Of a stretch of 64,000 nucleotides of DNA, positions 25,614-37,973 are shown piece by piece (within the stretch, counting starts at the first letter, position 1; each line of letters starts with the position of its first letter). Position numbers and translations under genes: made by a program. The DNA lies in NCBI RefSeq assembly GCF_003473485.1, contig NC_053045.1, positions 4,924,501 to 4,988,500 of the forward strand, read 5' to 3'. This stretch comes from Medicago truncatula. Its lineage: Eukaryota; Streptophyta; Magnoliopsida; Fabales; Fabaceae. The notes under the pieces are model-generated. The model was not told the origin of the DNA. It saw nothing but the letters and a program-made list of their open reading frames with translations, and made no database searches.

Positions 25614-28600
25614 TCAGAAGTCTTGATGATAAGAGATTAATATTTGATCCGGTGAAATCGGTGAAATCAGAGGCAACTTGTCAATGCGCATAAATAACCT
25701 TTTTAAATTCTCCTTGTTGATTGATTCCAAATCTTGTATCTCACTGTTGCTCATGTAGATCCAAAGGTCACTAGAGTTTACTCTTTTAAGACTGTCGCGA
25801 CAGAAAGGGCAAGATTGAGATCTTGTATGCCTAAAACAAGAGGAAAAACTTAATCCGTAGAAGAAGTGAAAACGGTGCAAGTAGAATAGCTTTGTCGAAA
25901 TAATCAATCACATTCGAAAAACATCTCTCAGAAATAAATCAGAACTCTAATATTTACACAGTTAAAAAGGGGTCGGATGAGAAACTATTAGTCATTAAGT
26001 GTTGCCAACCGTGGATTGCGCAAAATCACGGTTTGTTAAAATTCTGTTACACAACTGCGCTATAGCGCCGATATAGCCCCTATTTGACAATATTTTGTAC
26101 TGTACTAAAGTCAGTATCATGAAACAACAATAATTTGTTCAAATTATGCTAAGCTATAGCGCGCCCCTATTTGACAACACTGTAGTCAGATGACTGATAG
26201 TAGCTCATTTCTTTCATATTAAGTTCAATTCTAGGCCTAAAATAAATACAATCAGTTTGTTTCTGTTGTATTAAATTAAAATTCTAGATAGATAAGATCA
26301 TGTGGTTATAATACTAGCATAAACACTTGAGAAACTGTTTGGGAGAGCTTAGTAAAATAACTTAAGACATGTCCGTAAGCTGTTTTTAGCTTATTTCTAG
26401 AAGCTCTCCTGGATAGATTATGTAAACAGTTTATAAATTGTATAAAAAAAAGTTTGACTTTATTTTATCTTTACATATAGAAATAGCTTATTATTAATAA
26501 GTACTTATATGATAAACACTTATGATAGAAGTGCTTAATTAAGCTATTTATCCAAACAAATATTTTCTCCATTACCAACACAAATATGGACAATGCTAGG
26601 CCTTATACCAAAATGTAACTACTTGTAAGTCACAGCATGCTTACCAGTCATTATAGCATCTCATACACAAAGAGTGGTAGCAATTGGGTAACACAACCTT
26701 GTTGTTCATTTCCATACAAATCGGACATTCTTCTTCTCTCTCTAAATCAATTTCAGATAGCTTTCCTTTTCCAATCACATCTTTAGGCTTGTATTTTGTA
26801 GCACACAAATCCTTCTGTTTCCTCTCTTCTACATCAGTGATTCCTCTCTGAAGTTGTAATAAAGAGGGAAATATCACACCTGTTATGAAAAGCGTAAAAG
26901 CAATCGCATTTGAATTTCAAGTCATCGTTTTATAAAAGAACGCAAAAATCATACAAAGACATGGCATAGATTCAAATTTTTCGGGGATGGACCTGGTTTG
27001 ACTTAAGTTACAGCTCATTGTAAAACTTAACATTGCTTTGCTAGCTCGTCGTAATTAGTGTCTTTGACCATAGTAGGGGCTTTAAGGTATCCTGACAGCT
27101 TAGGTCATTTGGGCCGTTATGAGACTTATAATCGAATCAAATCGACAGCAGGACATTCAGTTTTCTTACACATGGGGTTGCGCTACCTCTCTAATGGACG
27201 ACTCCAGGAATCAGTTTCAAGTTCTTTTCTTGGAAAAAATTGAAAATTTAATTCAACATGACTAATCACTTACCATAGAACTCCTTTAGACTGGCTTTTC
27301 TTTCATATACGGACATGGTTGTCTTCCCATCCTCAAATGTCTGCAACAACTCCAACATTTTATTAAAAACTTGACAGTAAAATGATGACATTGGTCCATG
27401 CCATTGATACATCTATTTCCATTGTTCATCAAGTCGTAGCTCAAGTGGTCGAACTTGAACAATGAAATGAGTTTGAGAAGAAAGTCCGGTGTTCAAACCC
27501 TAGCTATTAACAACTAATATATGTCTTTCCGAAAAGAAAAGAAAAAGGTGTATTCAAGATAGAGGTGTAGCAAATGTACCTTGTATACGAGAACTCTAAG
27601 CAATCCTAAGGCTCCGGCAAGATGGCAATCAGTCCACTTAAACATAAAAAGGAGAAATTGAGCAGCTGGGCTATAAGATAATCTCATTTGAAAGCGGGCA
27701 CCATCAGTTTCACTTGGATAATCAGAAGCACTGTACCAATTAATAGGGTTAATAAATGAATACACGGCAAAAAAAAAATCACATTTTATTCAGAAATTTT
27801 CATAAGGGATCATTAACTTCTAACAGGTTTATTTACTTCAAACCAGAATTTCAAAGACTTCATATGCACTCAAATTTTTAATGACACATTCACAAAAAGA
27901 AGCCTAAGTAAACTTGTGTCATGTTGATGTGCCACAAGAACTACAAATCTTATGTATAATGTTCCAAGTCGTAGGAAAGCATGTACTTGTGTCATTGCAT
28001 AAAATGATGAAAGTAAAGAACCCTTGAATTTAACACATAAAAGGACCTATCACCTATGAACTACTGACACAGACTGCAAGACACAAACACCTGGATGTCA
28101 ACAGTGTTGGGGAATCCAGGACAGTGCCTGCCGGGAGCAACAACAGGTCAATGTTTCAGGACCACAAGAGAGTGAGACACCACATCCCCATCCAAAACTT
28201 GAAGGCATTGGAATTTTTGGAAAAATAGAAGTGATTGTATGTAATCACAAGTGCCCGTGTCGGTGTTGTGTTAGTGTCGACACCTTGTGTCGGACACTCA
28301 GACATGTCATTGGTGCTTCATGGCCTGCCACTAACACCAGCGGTAAAAATAGAATCTACTTTTAGTCCGCCGAAATTTGCACAGGGAGAATCAAACCTGA
28401 GACATTGAGAGGAGCACACTCCAAGGTCTCAAGCCAACACCAACAGGCCAGGCGAAGCCAACAGAATCTACTTATCTTAAATCTTAATTGAATCTTCTTT
28501 ACAGCAGAAGCAAAGTTAAGTCACTGGAAAATTTCATTGTTTGCATTGCTCAGTCTTCAAAAAGAAAAAACTTAAAAATACAGGTTGAAACTTTAAACAT

Positions 28601-28956
28601 GGACATAAAGCCAAAATAAAAGGATCATGCTTTTTAAGAAACACAACAACATTTATCTTCAAAAAAAAAACATTTTTTTCTTCTGAAACCATGACACTAC
28701 CTTGAATATGAACAAACAGAACACAGATTACTCCATATTTCAGCAATCATAAAAGAAAAAAATGCAAAAATAAAAAATCTTTCTTGCTTCAAAACAAAGA
28801 AATTCAATATAATAACAAGAACAATAACAATAATTATAGAAAAAAAAAAAAAAAGGGGGAATTCAAGAAATTTTACAGTGTATTGGCAAATTGAATATCA
28901 GCTTCAAGAGCTTTAAGAGAATCCTTGAAAGACTTGCGCATCTCTCCCATCACCAT
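25614..28956 (-). CDS. AIRP2: AIRP2-type RING E3 ubiquitin ligase
   Basis: Five exons (28956-28877, 27730-27580, 27340-27274, 26879-26645, 25830-25614) encode 249 residues. The family signature runs MRKSFKDSLKALEADIQFAN, RLSYSPAAQFLLFMFKWTDC, LAGALGLLRVLVYK and SLLQLQRGITDVEERKQK. It is followed by a C3HC4 RING with C151, C154, C166, H168, C171, C174, C185 and C188, then LKRVNSSDLWIYMSNSEIQD and LKRLFMRIDKLPLI. Arabidopsis AIRP2 is a cytosolic E3 ligase that promotes abscisic acid responses; the same role here is inferred. All introns are GT..AG. The first in-frame ATG (28956) is used; ATGs at 28950 and 28941 would shorten the protein by two or five residues, and the last one gives MRKSFKD as in the relative I recall. 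A decayed copy of the last exon lies directly downstream. Confidence 0.93.
26000..26185. repeat. 'ctatagcgc' repeat
   Basis: Contains gcgctatagcgccgatatag and ctaagctatagcgcgcccct with flanking gttaaaattctg and ctatttgacaa words. A related segment in the desaturase gene (about 47815-47960: ctatcgcgctatagtgtag, gcgctagtgactatagcac) points to a dispersed family. It lies within AIRP2-like intron 4 here. Confidence 0.5.
26318..26562. mobile_element. gtttggat-type MITE in AIRP2-like intron 4
   Basis: Shares ordered words with the element at 5923-6155: aacacttgagaaactgtttg, agcttattt, agtttgactttattttat, tagaaatagcttatt and atttatccaaaca. The ends are diverged. No coding sequence. Confidence 0.55.
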
Positions 28957-30507
28957 AATCACTTTTTCTTCTTCTTCTTGTTTTCACTTTTTCACAATAA
29001 TATAAAACTCAATGAAACCCTCTCATGATAAAATTCACTTCACTCAAAAACATGAACCGTTATTCTTTTTTGTTGCGAAAAAATAGCCACTAAGATAAAG
29101 CACTCAAAAGAAGAGAGAATTTTTTAGAGTGAGATTAGGAAGAGAAAAAAGTATAATAATAAAAAATTCTTTGAAGGGGTTTTGTGGGTTTTGGCTTGAA
29201 GCACACGTAACCCCTTTATGCATATCTCATTTATTATTTTAGTGTAACTTGATTTATTACCTTATCTAGCATCATTAATGTATGATTTTGTATTATTATT
29301 CTTGGTAGAAGATTTTATATTATTTTTGACTTGGAAGAATTATATTTTAATATTGAATGATATACTTTTCTATATATTAATATATATTGATAAATAAAGT
29401 GTTGAAAGTAATTATTATAATGAAACAAAACTATTTGTAAAATATTAAGGTAATTGTTTTTGAGTCTAAGGTGATCTCTACTTTGGAATAGGACACCTAT
29501 CTATTTACTCCTAAACAAGGTATATGTTGGATAAACTCAAAACATTATTTGTTACTAGTATTTTTATTTTTGGGTCTTGTTAACCGGTGTCTCTCGGACA
29601 CTGGTTAAGAAAACTAAAAAACAAAGTTTTAAAGTAAAAATAACACTTTTTATGCTTTTGAGAAGTTGATAGCACAAATTCCAATACATTGCTTATTATA
29701 TTTAATTCCTTAACCAGTGCTCCGAAGGCACTGGGTAACATAAATTACACCACTAAAAAAAAGTTGAATATTTTTTAATCGTGTGATTGAGATTAAGTAG
29801 TTAACAAGTTTTCCTGAAATGAATTATCCGGAGAACCCGACTTTAATTTTTAGTGGAAATAATTATTGGTCAGGATTTAACCCTTTCCCCTAGAAATCAA
29901 AAGGCCTGCTTCGAAATGTGCAAAATTAAACGTCGAAGTTGTTTCAAACATATATTTAACCATAAACTTCAATCTTCTAACTCTTAACTTAAACCAATTA
30001 AATTATCCAACCCTCCATGTATCCTGTAGAACATATAAATTAATGTACATTCACGTAATAAATTATATAGACCGTAAAGAAATGTAATTTTTTTTGACAA
30101 ACCTTAAAGAAATGTAATGTACCCTTAAAAAAATCGATGTTATTTTAGTAAAGAATGTATCATTTGAAACCGAAATCTAAGTATAAATAATTATCGATAA
30201 AATTTTACTATTTGTTTCATTACTAACATCCTTTCATGATTCCTTAAAAAAAATCCTTTCATGATAATCCAAGAGTTAAGATAAAAAATAAAAAATAAAA
30301 AAATTACTTAAATTTTATAGGACAACTCCTATAAAAAAACATCAATATATATCAGAATTATTGTCACCGCCGACAAAGTCGACAATTACGCCCTCCAGAT
30401 TTATCCAAGAAAATAGGTACATCGCCACTTGGCTTTCAACGTGGCTCCCATTACTCCAACTAATTAACTTTTTTATTTTATTTTATTTGGTTATTTATAA
30501 TAAAAAA
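28957..30507. other. Intergenic upstream of AIRP2-like gene
   Basis: The first 200 bp should hold the promoter and leader of the minus-strand gene, but no distinct TATA box was found. At 29578-29742 there is a small inverted-repeat element (gttaaccggtgtctctcgga ... cttaaccagtgctccgaagg) of about 165 bp. The rest is plain AT-rich sequence. Confidence 0.4.
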
Positions 30508-30678
30508 GAGAAAACTTAGGTACAATTTCTTAGGTGCTTTTCGTATGGTTCTTAACTAAATTCACTGTGATTTCCTCAAATTCACAATTTTCTCAAAGTT
30601 TGTTATATCCAAAAAAATATGTATTTTTAATTAAGAACCATACGAAAATCATCTAAGGAATTGTACCTAAGTTTTCTC
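30508..30678. mobile_element. Palindromic MITE, 171 bp
   Basis: The ends are gagaaaacttaggtacaatt and aattgtacctaagttttctc, and the inner arms (tcgtatggttcttaa / ttaagaaccatacga) also pair. The element is almost a full-length hairpin with an AT-rich loop. No coding sequence. The flanks are too AT-rich to fix a target duplication. Confidence 0.8.
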
Positions 30679-30756
30679 TTAAAACAAATAGGATAACGAA
30701 TGATACTAAAATTTAAGGGAATAAATATCTTTTGTTTAAATAACTTTTACAATTAG

Positions 30757-31577
30757 GGGTGTTCCATTTACGGTACGGTTTGATTAGTTTTGAGCATAAA
30801 AGTCATCTTAACCATGGGATAAAAGTATGCAGTTTTAGTCTGGTGGTATTGGCTTGGGACCTGGGAATGTGATCCTCCTTGAGGTTTCAGGATTGATTAT
30901 CCCCAGTGCCAATTTAGGTGGGTTAATTTAGTTTCTTCAAAAAGAAAAAATGCAGTTTGGTTCGATTCGGTTGACTTTTAAAAAGTTATCTTAACCAAAC
31001 CAAACCAATGTGGTTTTGATTGGTTCGGTTAGTGCCGTTTTTTTAAACAATATAATTTTTTTGTTTTCAACATTAAACTCAAGTTAAAAAGGTAAAACAC
31101 AACATATTTGCAACAATGTTCCCAACAATGTTTTATATTTCCTCCAACATTATTATTTCATTTTCACCCAACAACATATACCAAATTAAAAATGTAGACA
31201 AAAAGTAATCATATTCTATAAGAAATGCAAAAGATTAAAATTTTATCATTATTAAAAAGTTCAAGTAGCACCTAAATACATTTTTGAGATGAAAAACAAA
31301 GAAGAAAATTAACAAGAGAAAAAATATATCATTTTATAGAAGTTTTCATTGAGTTTTTATGAGTATTTGTCTAGGTGACATAAGTTTAATTATTGTTTTT
31401 CTTATGTTGCAGTTTGTTTCGGTTGGTAATATAAAAACCGCAAACCAAACCAAACCATTGGTTGTGGAAAAAATTGATTCAAATATATCCAAACAAAATA
31501 CAATTTTTTGCTCTTTCGATTTGGGTTGGTTCGGTTTATGATATTTCTATTAGATTTGTTTGGTTTTGAACAACCTT
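30757..31577. mobile_element. 'aaccaaaccaaacc' repeat element
   Basis: Begins ggggtgttccatttacggta and finishes ggttttgaacaacc, with ggttcggttt / aaccaaaccaaac words near both ends, suggesting a non-autonomous element of about 820 bp. A tRNA-like repeat (agtctggtggtattggcttg) lies inside at about 30830-30935. Boundaries are approximate and no transposase coding is present. Confidence 0.4.
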
Positions 31578-32393
31578 ATTTACATTTTCTTCTCTTTAAA
31601 GACAATTGACAGACTCAACCTCAAGACCTCTCATATTTGAAAATCTCTCAAGTATAATTTTCTTAATTCTTACATCTCAACCACACATTTATCATCATCT
31701 TTTTCTTTATACCTCCTTTTCTCTCTCTCGTATTTAGTTGTGTAGATGTAACAATGGTAAAAAAAAAAAAAGATAATTCCACTTAAGAGAATCCATTCCT
31801 CTCAAATTTATTTTTAGAGTTAATTAACAAACTTAGCTATAAGGAAAAAACATAGATGCATTTTATTCTCATATTTATCAGAACTTATTTTTTGAAATAA
31901 ATATTTATGGAACTTTATTCTCACCATTTTCTTTGGAAAAAAAATTCTACTTCGTATAAAAATTCTTCCCTATATATTCATTAGAATATTTTATACACAT
32001 AAATAAAATTTAATAAAGTTATAATAAACACTCTATTAATTTAGTTCAGTTGATAGCGATATTTCACAATATATATAAAGATTGGTCGAACTTCATACAC
32101 TCCACCATTCATTTTAAGAAAAATTTATAATTAGTTGACCAGTTGGTTATTGATCAAAACAAAGGGATGCAACATATTTTCATCCTTATATTTCTGGGAA
32201 TCTAGAGAAAGAAAGAAAATTGACTACAAAAAGTTTAGCCAATGGGACAGGTTTTGTCCATTTCGTACTATAATAAAGCAATGACATGTCAGAGGTTCGC
32301 TTTGTCCGTTTCGTGATAAAATGATAATAAGTTAATAACAGTGCGAAAAATGAAAATACGAAACTGAAAAAAATAGCAAAAAATGAAAAAATA

Positions 32394-32466
32394 TGGAGAT
32401 GCGGGGTATCGATCCCCGTACCTCTCGCATGCTAAGCGAGCGCTCTACCATCTGAGCTACATCCCC
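32394..32466 (-). tRNA. tRNA-Ala (AGC)
   Basis: The minus strand begins ggggatgtagctcagatggt and ends in catctcc plus discriminator A, 73 nt in all. The seven-pair acceptor stem includes G3:U70, the alanine identity pair. The D arm, the anticodon arm (ctcgc ttAGCat gcgag) and the T arm (cgggg atcgata ccccg) all close. The anticodon AGC decodes GCU/GCC after inosine modification. The A and B boxes are intact, there is no intron, and CCA is not encoded, as expected for a nuclear gene. It looks functional. Confidence 0.97.
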
Positions 32467-33814
32467 AAGATGTTAATATACGCTATACACTAATATTTAA
32501 TATTGTTTAATGAATAAGTTACAAAACAATTTTAGAATAGTATCAATAGGACAATTTAGTTTTTGAAAACTGTAAAATAATAGTTATGTTTTCTAAATTA
32601 AGGAATTCACTAATTTAGTCATTTCATCTAAATATCACTTTAAAAAATGTTCAGCAAAACTAATGTAGAAAATATATATAGATATATCTTGATTTGTCTT
32701 TTGTTGCATCAAGACAAATATATACTACTTTTAAAGTATTATTCAACAAATTTTTTAGTCAAACTCTAGTGTGATTGTTGACAAAAACAAATAATGACTT
32801 TTAAAAATTTAAAATTCTTAATTACAGTAGTTATATATTTGGAACCGATTAATTTGGTCTCAAGAGCTAAGGTGATCATAGATTTTTAATTTAGTAACCA
32901 CTTTCAAATTTCATAAATTTCAATGATCAAAATGCATAACCACAATTTCAAATACTAAACTGTTGTGCACACTAGCTTATTGTTATTGCTATCAGCCTCC
33001 TCATTTTACACTTAACGGATGGTTGTATGATAAAAATGAGACAGAATTAAATGGAACGATTATCCATTCTATATGTACATTTTTTTTCCATCAGATTATG
33101 CTATTTTGCATAAAATAAAGTATACATTTTAGATCACAGTTTGGACAGTGGCATGATGCAACTAAAACATCTCAATTCTAGCAGCACACATAGCTGCATC
33201 ATGCCATGAGTATAAACTGCTTCAACGAACTTAAGTTTTAAATTATAGTTTGCGATCCTAATTATGACCGCAACATCATTTGAAGCCATCAAAATATTTA
33301 AAGCAGCAAATAGGTCAAAGCTTTGTGTTTTTGAAGTTTTCTGCAAATCACATTTTGAGATGTGACCGCGACTGCAACTACAATTGAAAACCTTGTAACT
33401 CACAGCCGGAACACAGTTGTAACAACAAAACAATTTAAAACCCTCTTAATCATGCAGAAATCTACATAACCGTAATCGTGGCTCAATCTCAACTCAAAAT
33501 GGCCTCACATGAACATTTCTTTTTAAACTTTACTTTGTAAATAAAGGAACTGTGCAAATATGACTATCTTCTGATAAAATTCATTCCAATCATCGTGTTT
33601 AGTTTCTCTGTGTTTGTCAATGGAGGAATAATGTCAAATATGATTACTCTACAATAACTCGTTAACATTAGAAAGATAGCGAGGCTCGAAAACAGAAAAG
33701 TGAGAACTTAAAAGAAAGGCTTGATCAGTATTCAATGCCTTAGCTAACAGTGTGCGTAACAAATTACACAAACTAAATAAAAATTTGATTTCTGTATGGT
33801 CCATTTACTCTGCT
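32467..33814. other. Intergenic between tRNA-Ala and SELT-like gene
   Basis: AT-rich, no exon recognised. At 33180-33440 lies a copy of the 'gcggttgcaa' repeat family (ttgcgatcctaattatgacc, gaccgcgactgcaactacaa). A minus-strand open frame of 99 codons runs through this repeat and is not considered a gene. Confidence 0.45.
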
Positions 33815-36800
33815 TCATAGCATGGGTGTGTTACCTATTCTTCTGCCAATAAGTTCCTTCAACTCAAATTCACCAGGGAATCTGTTCTCCTTCAGCTTGG
33901 AGAAAACCTATGAGGTGCAAATCAAACAAGAGGATCATTAAGTCATTAAAAATATTCGAAACTTTTATAGGTAGACAAGTGCAATTTACTCAAAAAATCA
34001 ATGTTTCAATAGATCCATATGACTTTGGACTTCTTTCTATAAACAACTTAATTAATTGCTTAAAGCGTAAGTGTTTTATGCATTAGCTATTTCTATATCA
34101 AAAGATAAAATAAATTCAAACTATCTCCATAAGCTATCCTTATGAAAATAAGCTGAAAACAACATATGGGCATGTCATAAGTTGTTTCCATAAGTTTTCT
34201 CAAATAGTCTCACAAGTGATTGTGACAGTAGATAAGCTCAAATAAATCAAACCAAACCACACAGACCCAATTTAAAAATTCAGAGTTCCCTCACAGCATT
34301 TATTATTGATGTACACTGTCACATGTTAACACCATCATAAAAAAAAAAATGACACTAAATCAATTGCCACCATTAACAAGGGACTTACCAATTCGCCATT
34401 GAAATATACTTCGAAAGCACCGGAACTCTGTAAGAAGGATTGAACGAAATTTGAAAGAAGCCATATGCTAGCAATACTTCCAAATTTATTGGCACGCAAG
34501 GAATAGTACAATTGTGGTGGTGTCACTCCCAATCTCGGGAATATCTGGTCACCTGCGGTTATAGCTATAATAGCTCCAGTTTGCAACACTGGAACTACTT
34601 TGCTAAGAGCACGCTTCGGAAGTGGAGGCGGATAGTTAGCCAAAACAACATTAATCCCAGGAAATAAAGATTCCAGCGTGTTTTTCACTGATACTGCATT
34701 TCCCCTGCAGAAAATGTCCTGGAAATTAAACAAGATATACTAAACTTTGTTCTTACAAGCATTTGTCTTACTTGGAAATATAAGAGCTCTACAAATGAAA
34801 CAAGCTAAGGAAGAATGCAGCTAAAACAAGCTAAGTCTAGTCTGAATCTGAAAACTTACAAGTTCTAACACTAGCTAAATTCTCGGTGTTATGGATTATG
34901 GAAAGATTACTGTTGCCACTAATGTACATAACTTAGGACCAAAAATCAGAACTTATAAATAGGACCAATGGATGATGAGTGCACAGTTTGGCAAAAGATA
35001 CTACATTCCGCAAATGAAAAGCAAGGATCTATATACTTCAACGATGTTAGAATGAAAATGTTCGGTTCTTGGGACAGCACAAGCAGAAAGAGAATAATTT
35101 GTCCTTGAGATTTATTGATTATTAAAAGAAAAAGTACACAAGATCGAATACTCTCACTTCCAAAAAAAAAAAAAGAATACTCTCCTCACACCAAGATAAC
35201 CAGTCAATACTAACAGTTTGCAAAAGATCCCTAAATAGAGAATAAAGTCTTATTTATAGACTTTTCGTACACAATTAGATCTACGGATCAAAAACAGAAA
35301 ATAACAACCTAAATATAACTATACAAAAGTATAATTAATTTCTATTTATCTATATTCCTAAACTTCTTCCTATGGTAGACTTGCAAGGACCTAGTAGTTG
35401 GGTCGTTAATGTTTTTCCTAACAGAAAATCAAAAACATATTTTCCATCTATTAGTATAAATAACCATTGGCTAACAAGACCTGACTCAAAGAGAGACCGA
35501 GATAATAGAATGCAATAGATGCTGTGCCTCATTTGGAGTGAGTTTAGATAAACAGCTTAATGAGCTTATATGATGAGAACTCGTCATATAAGAGCTAATA
35601 TAAAAGTTGATACTATTACTATGTAATGAGTAAAATCTCTATATAAGCTATTTCTATAAATTATCACAAGGAGCTTATAATAGTAACTTAAAAAGCTTGT
35701 AGACAAATTACAACCTACTATTAAAGCTCTTTCACATATTTACATAATCACTTATGTCGTAACATAAACCAGAATAAACTCGTTCAAATCAAATTTCAAA
35801 CACATCTTTGACAAATAATTAATACTGGATACTATTCAGATATGCACAAACTTGTTTGAATTAATGTAGAATCCACACAAGTAGTTATGTTTTTAATCAT
35901 CTGGTTTTGACTTTTGCTCTTGTTTCCTTTCCTTTTTCCTTCAGTTCCTTTTCAATACCAAAATAATAGTAATATTACACAATTTTTCCGGCAGGTTCTA
36001 TGTCCATGATGAACCAGTATTTAAAAATCACTAAAAACTCTAACGGCGATGTAACACCTCTTAGAAGTAGAAGCTCACAGTCCTCTTCGATCTTACGGGC
36101 CGAGACAATGATATGGTTGGAGTTAGTTTGACAAAAATAAAGAAAACATACATAGGTTTTCCCTTGTTTTTGTCAAACCGGCACTAATTGAGTTATCGTC
36201 TCATCCACAAAGACAAGGAGGACCATGAGCTTCTATGATAGGTTCCTAAACAAGCTACAACTATGGAACTATGAAAATAACAGATTCTAAATTACGAGAA
36301 AGAATAGTAACTATCTAAGAAAATTAAAGACATTCGTCACTCACATTGGATATCTAAACATGAGACTATGTAATACTTATATAAGTTGATGCATACACAT
36401 GGTCAGATAACTACATCAGCCACACAATAAAAATGCTACCATACAAACTAATAGAATGTGCCTAAAAGATCCCTGATAGGATCATGGAGACTAAGGGTGT
36501 GTTTGTGAGTTGGATTTTGGAGGGCTAAGTCTATATTTCAATATATATTTGATATTTTAAATGAATTGAAAGAACAACATGATACATGAGCATATAACAT
36601 CATGTTGTTCTTTTAATTTTTTTAAAATTTCAAATATATATGAAAATACAGACTTAGTTCTCTAAAGCCCTCCCCTCCAAAAACCAACTCGCAAACACAC
36701 CCTAAAAGAATAATGATTATTGGGCATTTGGGTGTATTGTCCTATCCCTTTTTTTAGCCAAGATGCCTAATTTCATAGTTTTCTTAGCGACAGAAGATCC

Positions 36801-37294
36801 TAACATTCTACTTCCAAAAGATGACGTTTGTCATCATTGAAATTTCAAACAATACCAAGTAAACTCACATATATTACATAAAGAAACCTTTAACTTAGTT
36901 AAAGAATTAAACCAAATTCAAAATAACTATAGATTAAGGAACATACTTGTAAGAACAAGAAGTGCAAAAGTCAATGCTAACAGTGTTGCCAGCACCTATT
37001 GGACCAACACCAATTGGGTCAATTCCACTTTGTTTCTGCATTAACACAAACACATAATCCACATAAAAAACCATAATTGAAAAAAATAAAATAAAGGGTT
37101 GTTATAGAAAATTGAAAAACCTGTATGGGAAAATCAAGGGGTTGTTGAAGATGCGATTGTTGAGGTTGAGGAATTGGGTGAACGTGATTGTGACGAGATG
37201 GTTTGGGAGGCGGTGAAGGAGAGAAAAGGTTGATGATGTCTGAGAAGAATAGGAAGAGTGGTAAACCAACCAGAAGGATTTGTGTGCGATCCAT
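33815..37294 (-). CDS. SELT: SELT-like Rdx-family thioredoxin-fold protein
   Basis: Four exons (37294-37121, 37035-36947, 34704-34389, 33907-33815) encode 223 residues. An N-terminal hydrophobic segment (ILLVGLPLFLFFSDIINLF) suggests a signal anchor, and a Pro/His/Gln-rich linker follows. The Rdx fold then begins with the redox motif C82-T-S-C85 in FCTSCSYKGNAV. ALSKVVPVLQTGAIIAITAG is a second hydrophobic stretch, followed by the family-typical LRANKFGSIASIWLLSNFVQ, LQSSGAFEVYFNGELVFSKL and RFPGEFELKELIGRRI. Animal SELENOT has selenocysteine at the second position of CxxU; here it is Cys, as in plants, which lack the Sec pathway. A role as an ER-associated oxidoreductase is inferred from SELENOT. 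Introns are phase 0, 2 and 0; intron 2 is 2.2 kb and carries MITEs. A (GA)9-type tract lies just upstream of the ATG. Confidence 0.93.
34050..34260. mobile_element. gtttggat-type MITE in SELT intron 3 (reverse orientation)
   Basis: Contains aacttaattaattgcttaaa, agtgttttatgcattagcta, aaaataagctgaaaacaac and gtcataagttgtttcca, the reverse complement of the core of the 5923-6155 element. The ends are diverged. Confidence 0.55.
35530..35812. mobile_element. Diverged gtttggat-type MITE in SELT intron 2
   Basis: The sequence gagtttagataaacagctta ... agcttatatgatgagaactc ... ctcgttcaaatc shares the paired aacagctta/agcttat words of the same family. The copy is rearranged and the limits are approximate. 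Confidence 0.4.
36062..36237. mobile_element. Inverted-repeat MITE in SELT intron 2
   Basis: The left end tagaagctcacagtcctc pairs with the right end gaggaccatgagcttcta. Internal words gagacaatgat and gttatcgtctc, and tttgacaaaaataa and ttgtttttgtcaaa, pair as well, giving a 176-bp near-hairpin. No coding sequence. Confidence 0.7.
36495..36702. mobile_element. Tourist-like MITE (PIF/Harbinger type) in SELT intron 2
   Basis: The terminal inverted repeats are gggtgtgtttgtgagttgg and ccaactcgcaaacacaccc, flanked by a direct TAA (36492-36494 and 36703-36705), the 3-bp target typical of PIF/Harbinger. The internal arms pair further (gaacaacatgat / atcatgttgttc). The element is 208 bp and non-coding. 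Confidence 0.8.
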
Positions 37295-37300
37295 TGTTGC

Positions 37301-37319
37301 AGAGAGAGAGAGAGAGAGA
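37301..37319. repeat. (GA)n tract in the SELT leader
   Basis: A run of agagag on the plus strand (CT on the coding strand) lies 7 bp upstream of the SELT ATG, inside the probable 5' leader. Such CT tracts are common in plant leaders. Confidence 0.7.
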
Positions 37320-37508
37320 GTTTTGGGTGAAGAATTTGATGGCAGATTTTTTTTAGAATTTGAAGCTCAAAGTTATGCTGCTAATAACTTTGGATTTGAG
37401 TAAATACTTATTTCGTTCGATATCTATTTGCCTTGTTAATCTTTTATCCAAAAAAAAAATTATTTTGTTGTTTTATCTTTTTTTCATTTGTTTTAGAAAA
37501 GTTTGTTA

Positions 37509-37973
37509 GCAAATTCTATGGTACACTCAAGAATTTTTTTTTTGAATAAGTACACTTAAGAACTTTTTTTTTGAATAAGTACACTCAAGAACTTGAGTGC
37601 ACCGGTACACCAAATCATTAATTTAATATTGAAACGAGTTGTTTTTTGAAGAAAAATAATTGTTTTATATCATTAACAATTACAATAGCTAGATCTTATT
37701 TAACAAAAGTGTTGGCAAAATAAAATTTACTTTTTTTGAATTTTTGTTATATATAACAAAGATTATTGATTATTTTTTATGAGAAAATGTTAAAATTTTA
37801 ATATGATTCTTATAAACAATGAAAAAATATTTTTTTCCTTATAAAATGATGTTATATAAAATATAAATGCTAATAAATAACTCTTTATTTCATAAAATGA
37901 TCTTTAAATTATCAATTTTTGAAACAGGAGTACCGGTGCACCTCAATTTATGAGGTGTACCCTAGAAGTTCCC
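37509..37973. mobile_element. Non-autonomous repeat, copy 1 ('gcaaattctatggtacac')
   Basis: The left end gcaaattctatggtacac and right end gtgtaccctagaagttcc form imperfect inverted repeats. Internal words (gtgcaccggtacacc, aacaattacaatagctagat, acaggagtaccggtgcacct) match copy 2 at 62757-63144 in the same order. The left end carries three short tandem copies of a gaataagtacactcaagaac unit. No coding sequence. Confidence 0.8.

Noticed and set aside
33134-33433. 99-codon minus-strand frame as a gene
   Set aside because: It runs through a dispersed repeat (gcggttgcaa family) and has no recognisable domain or conserved start.
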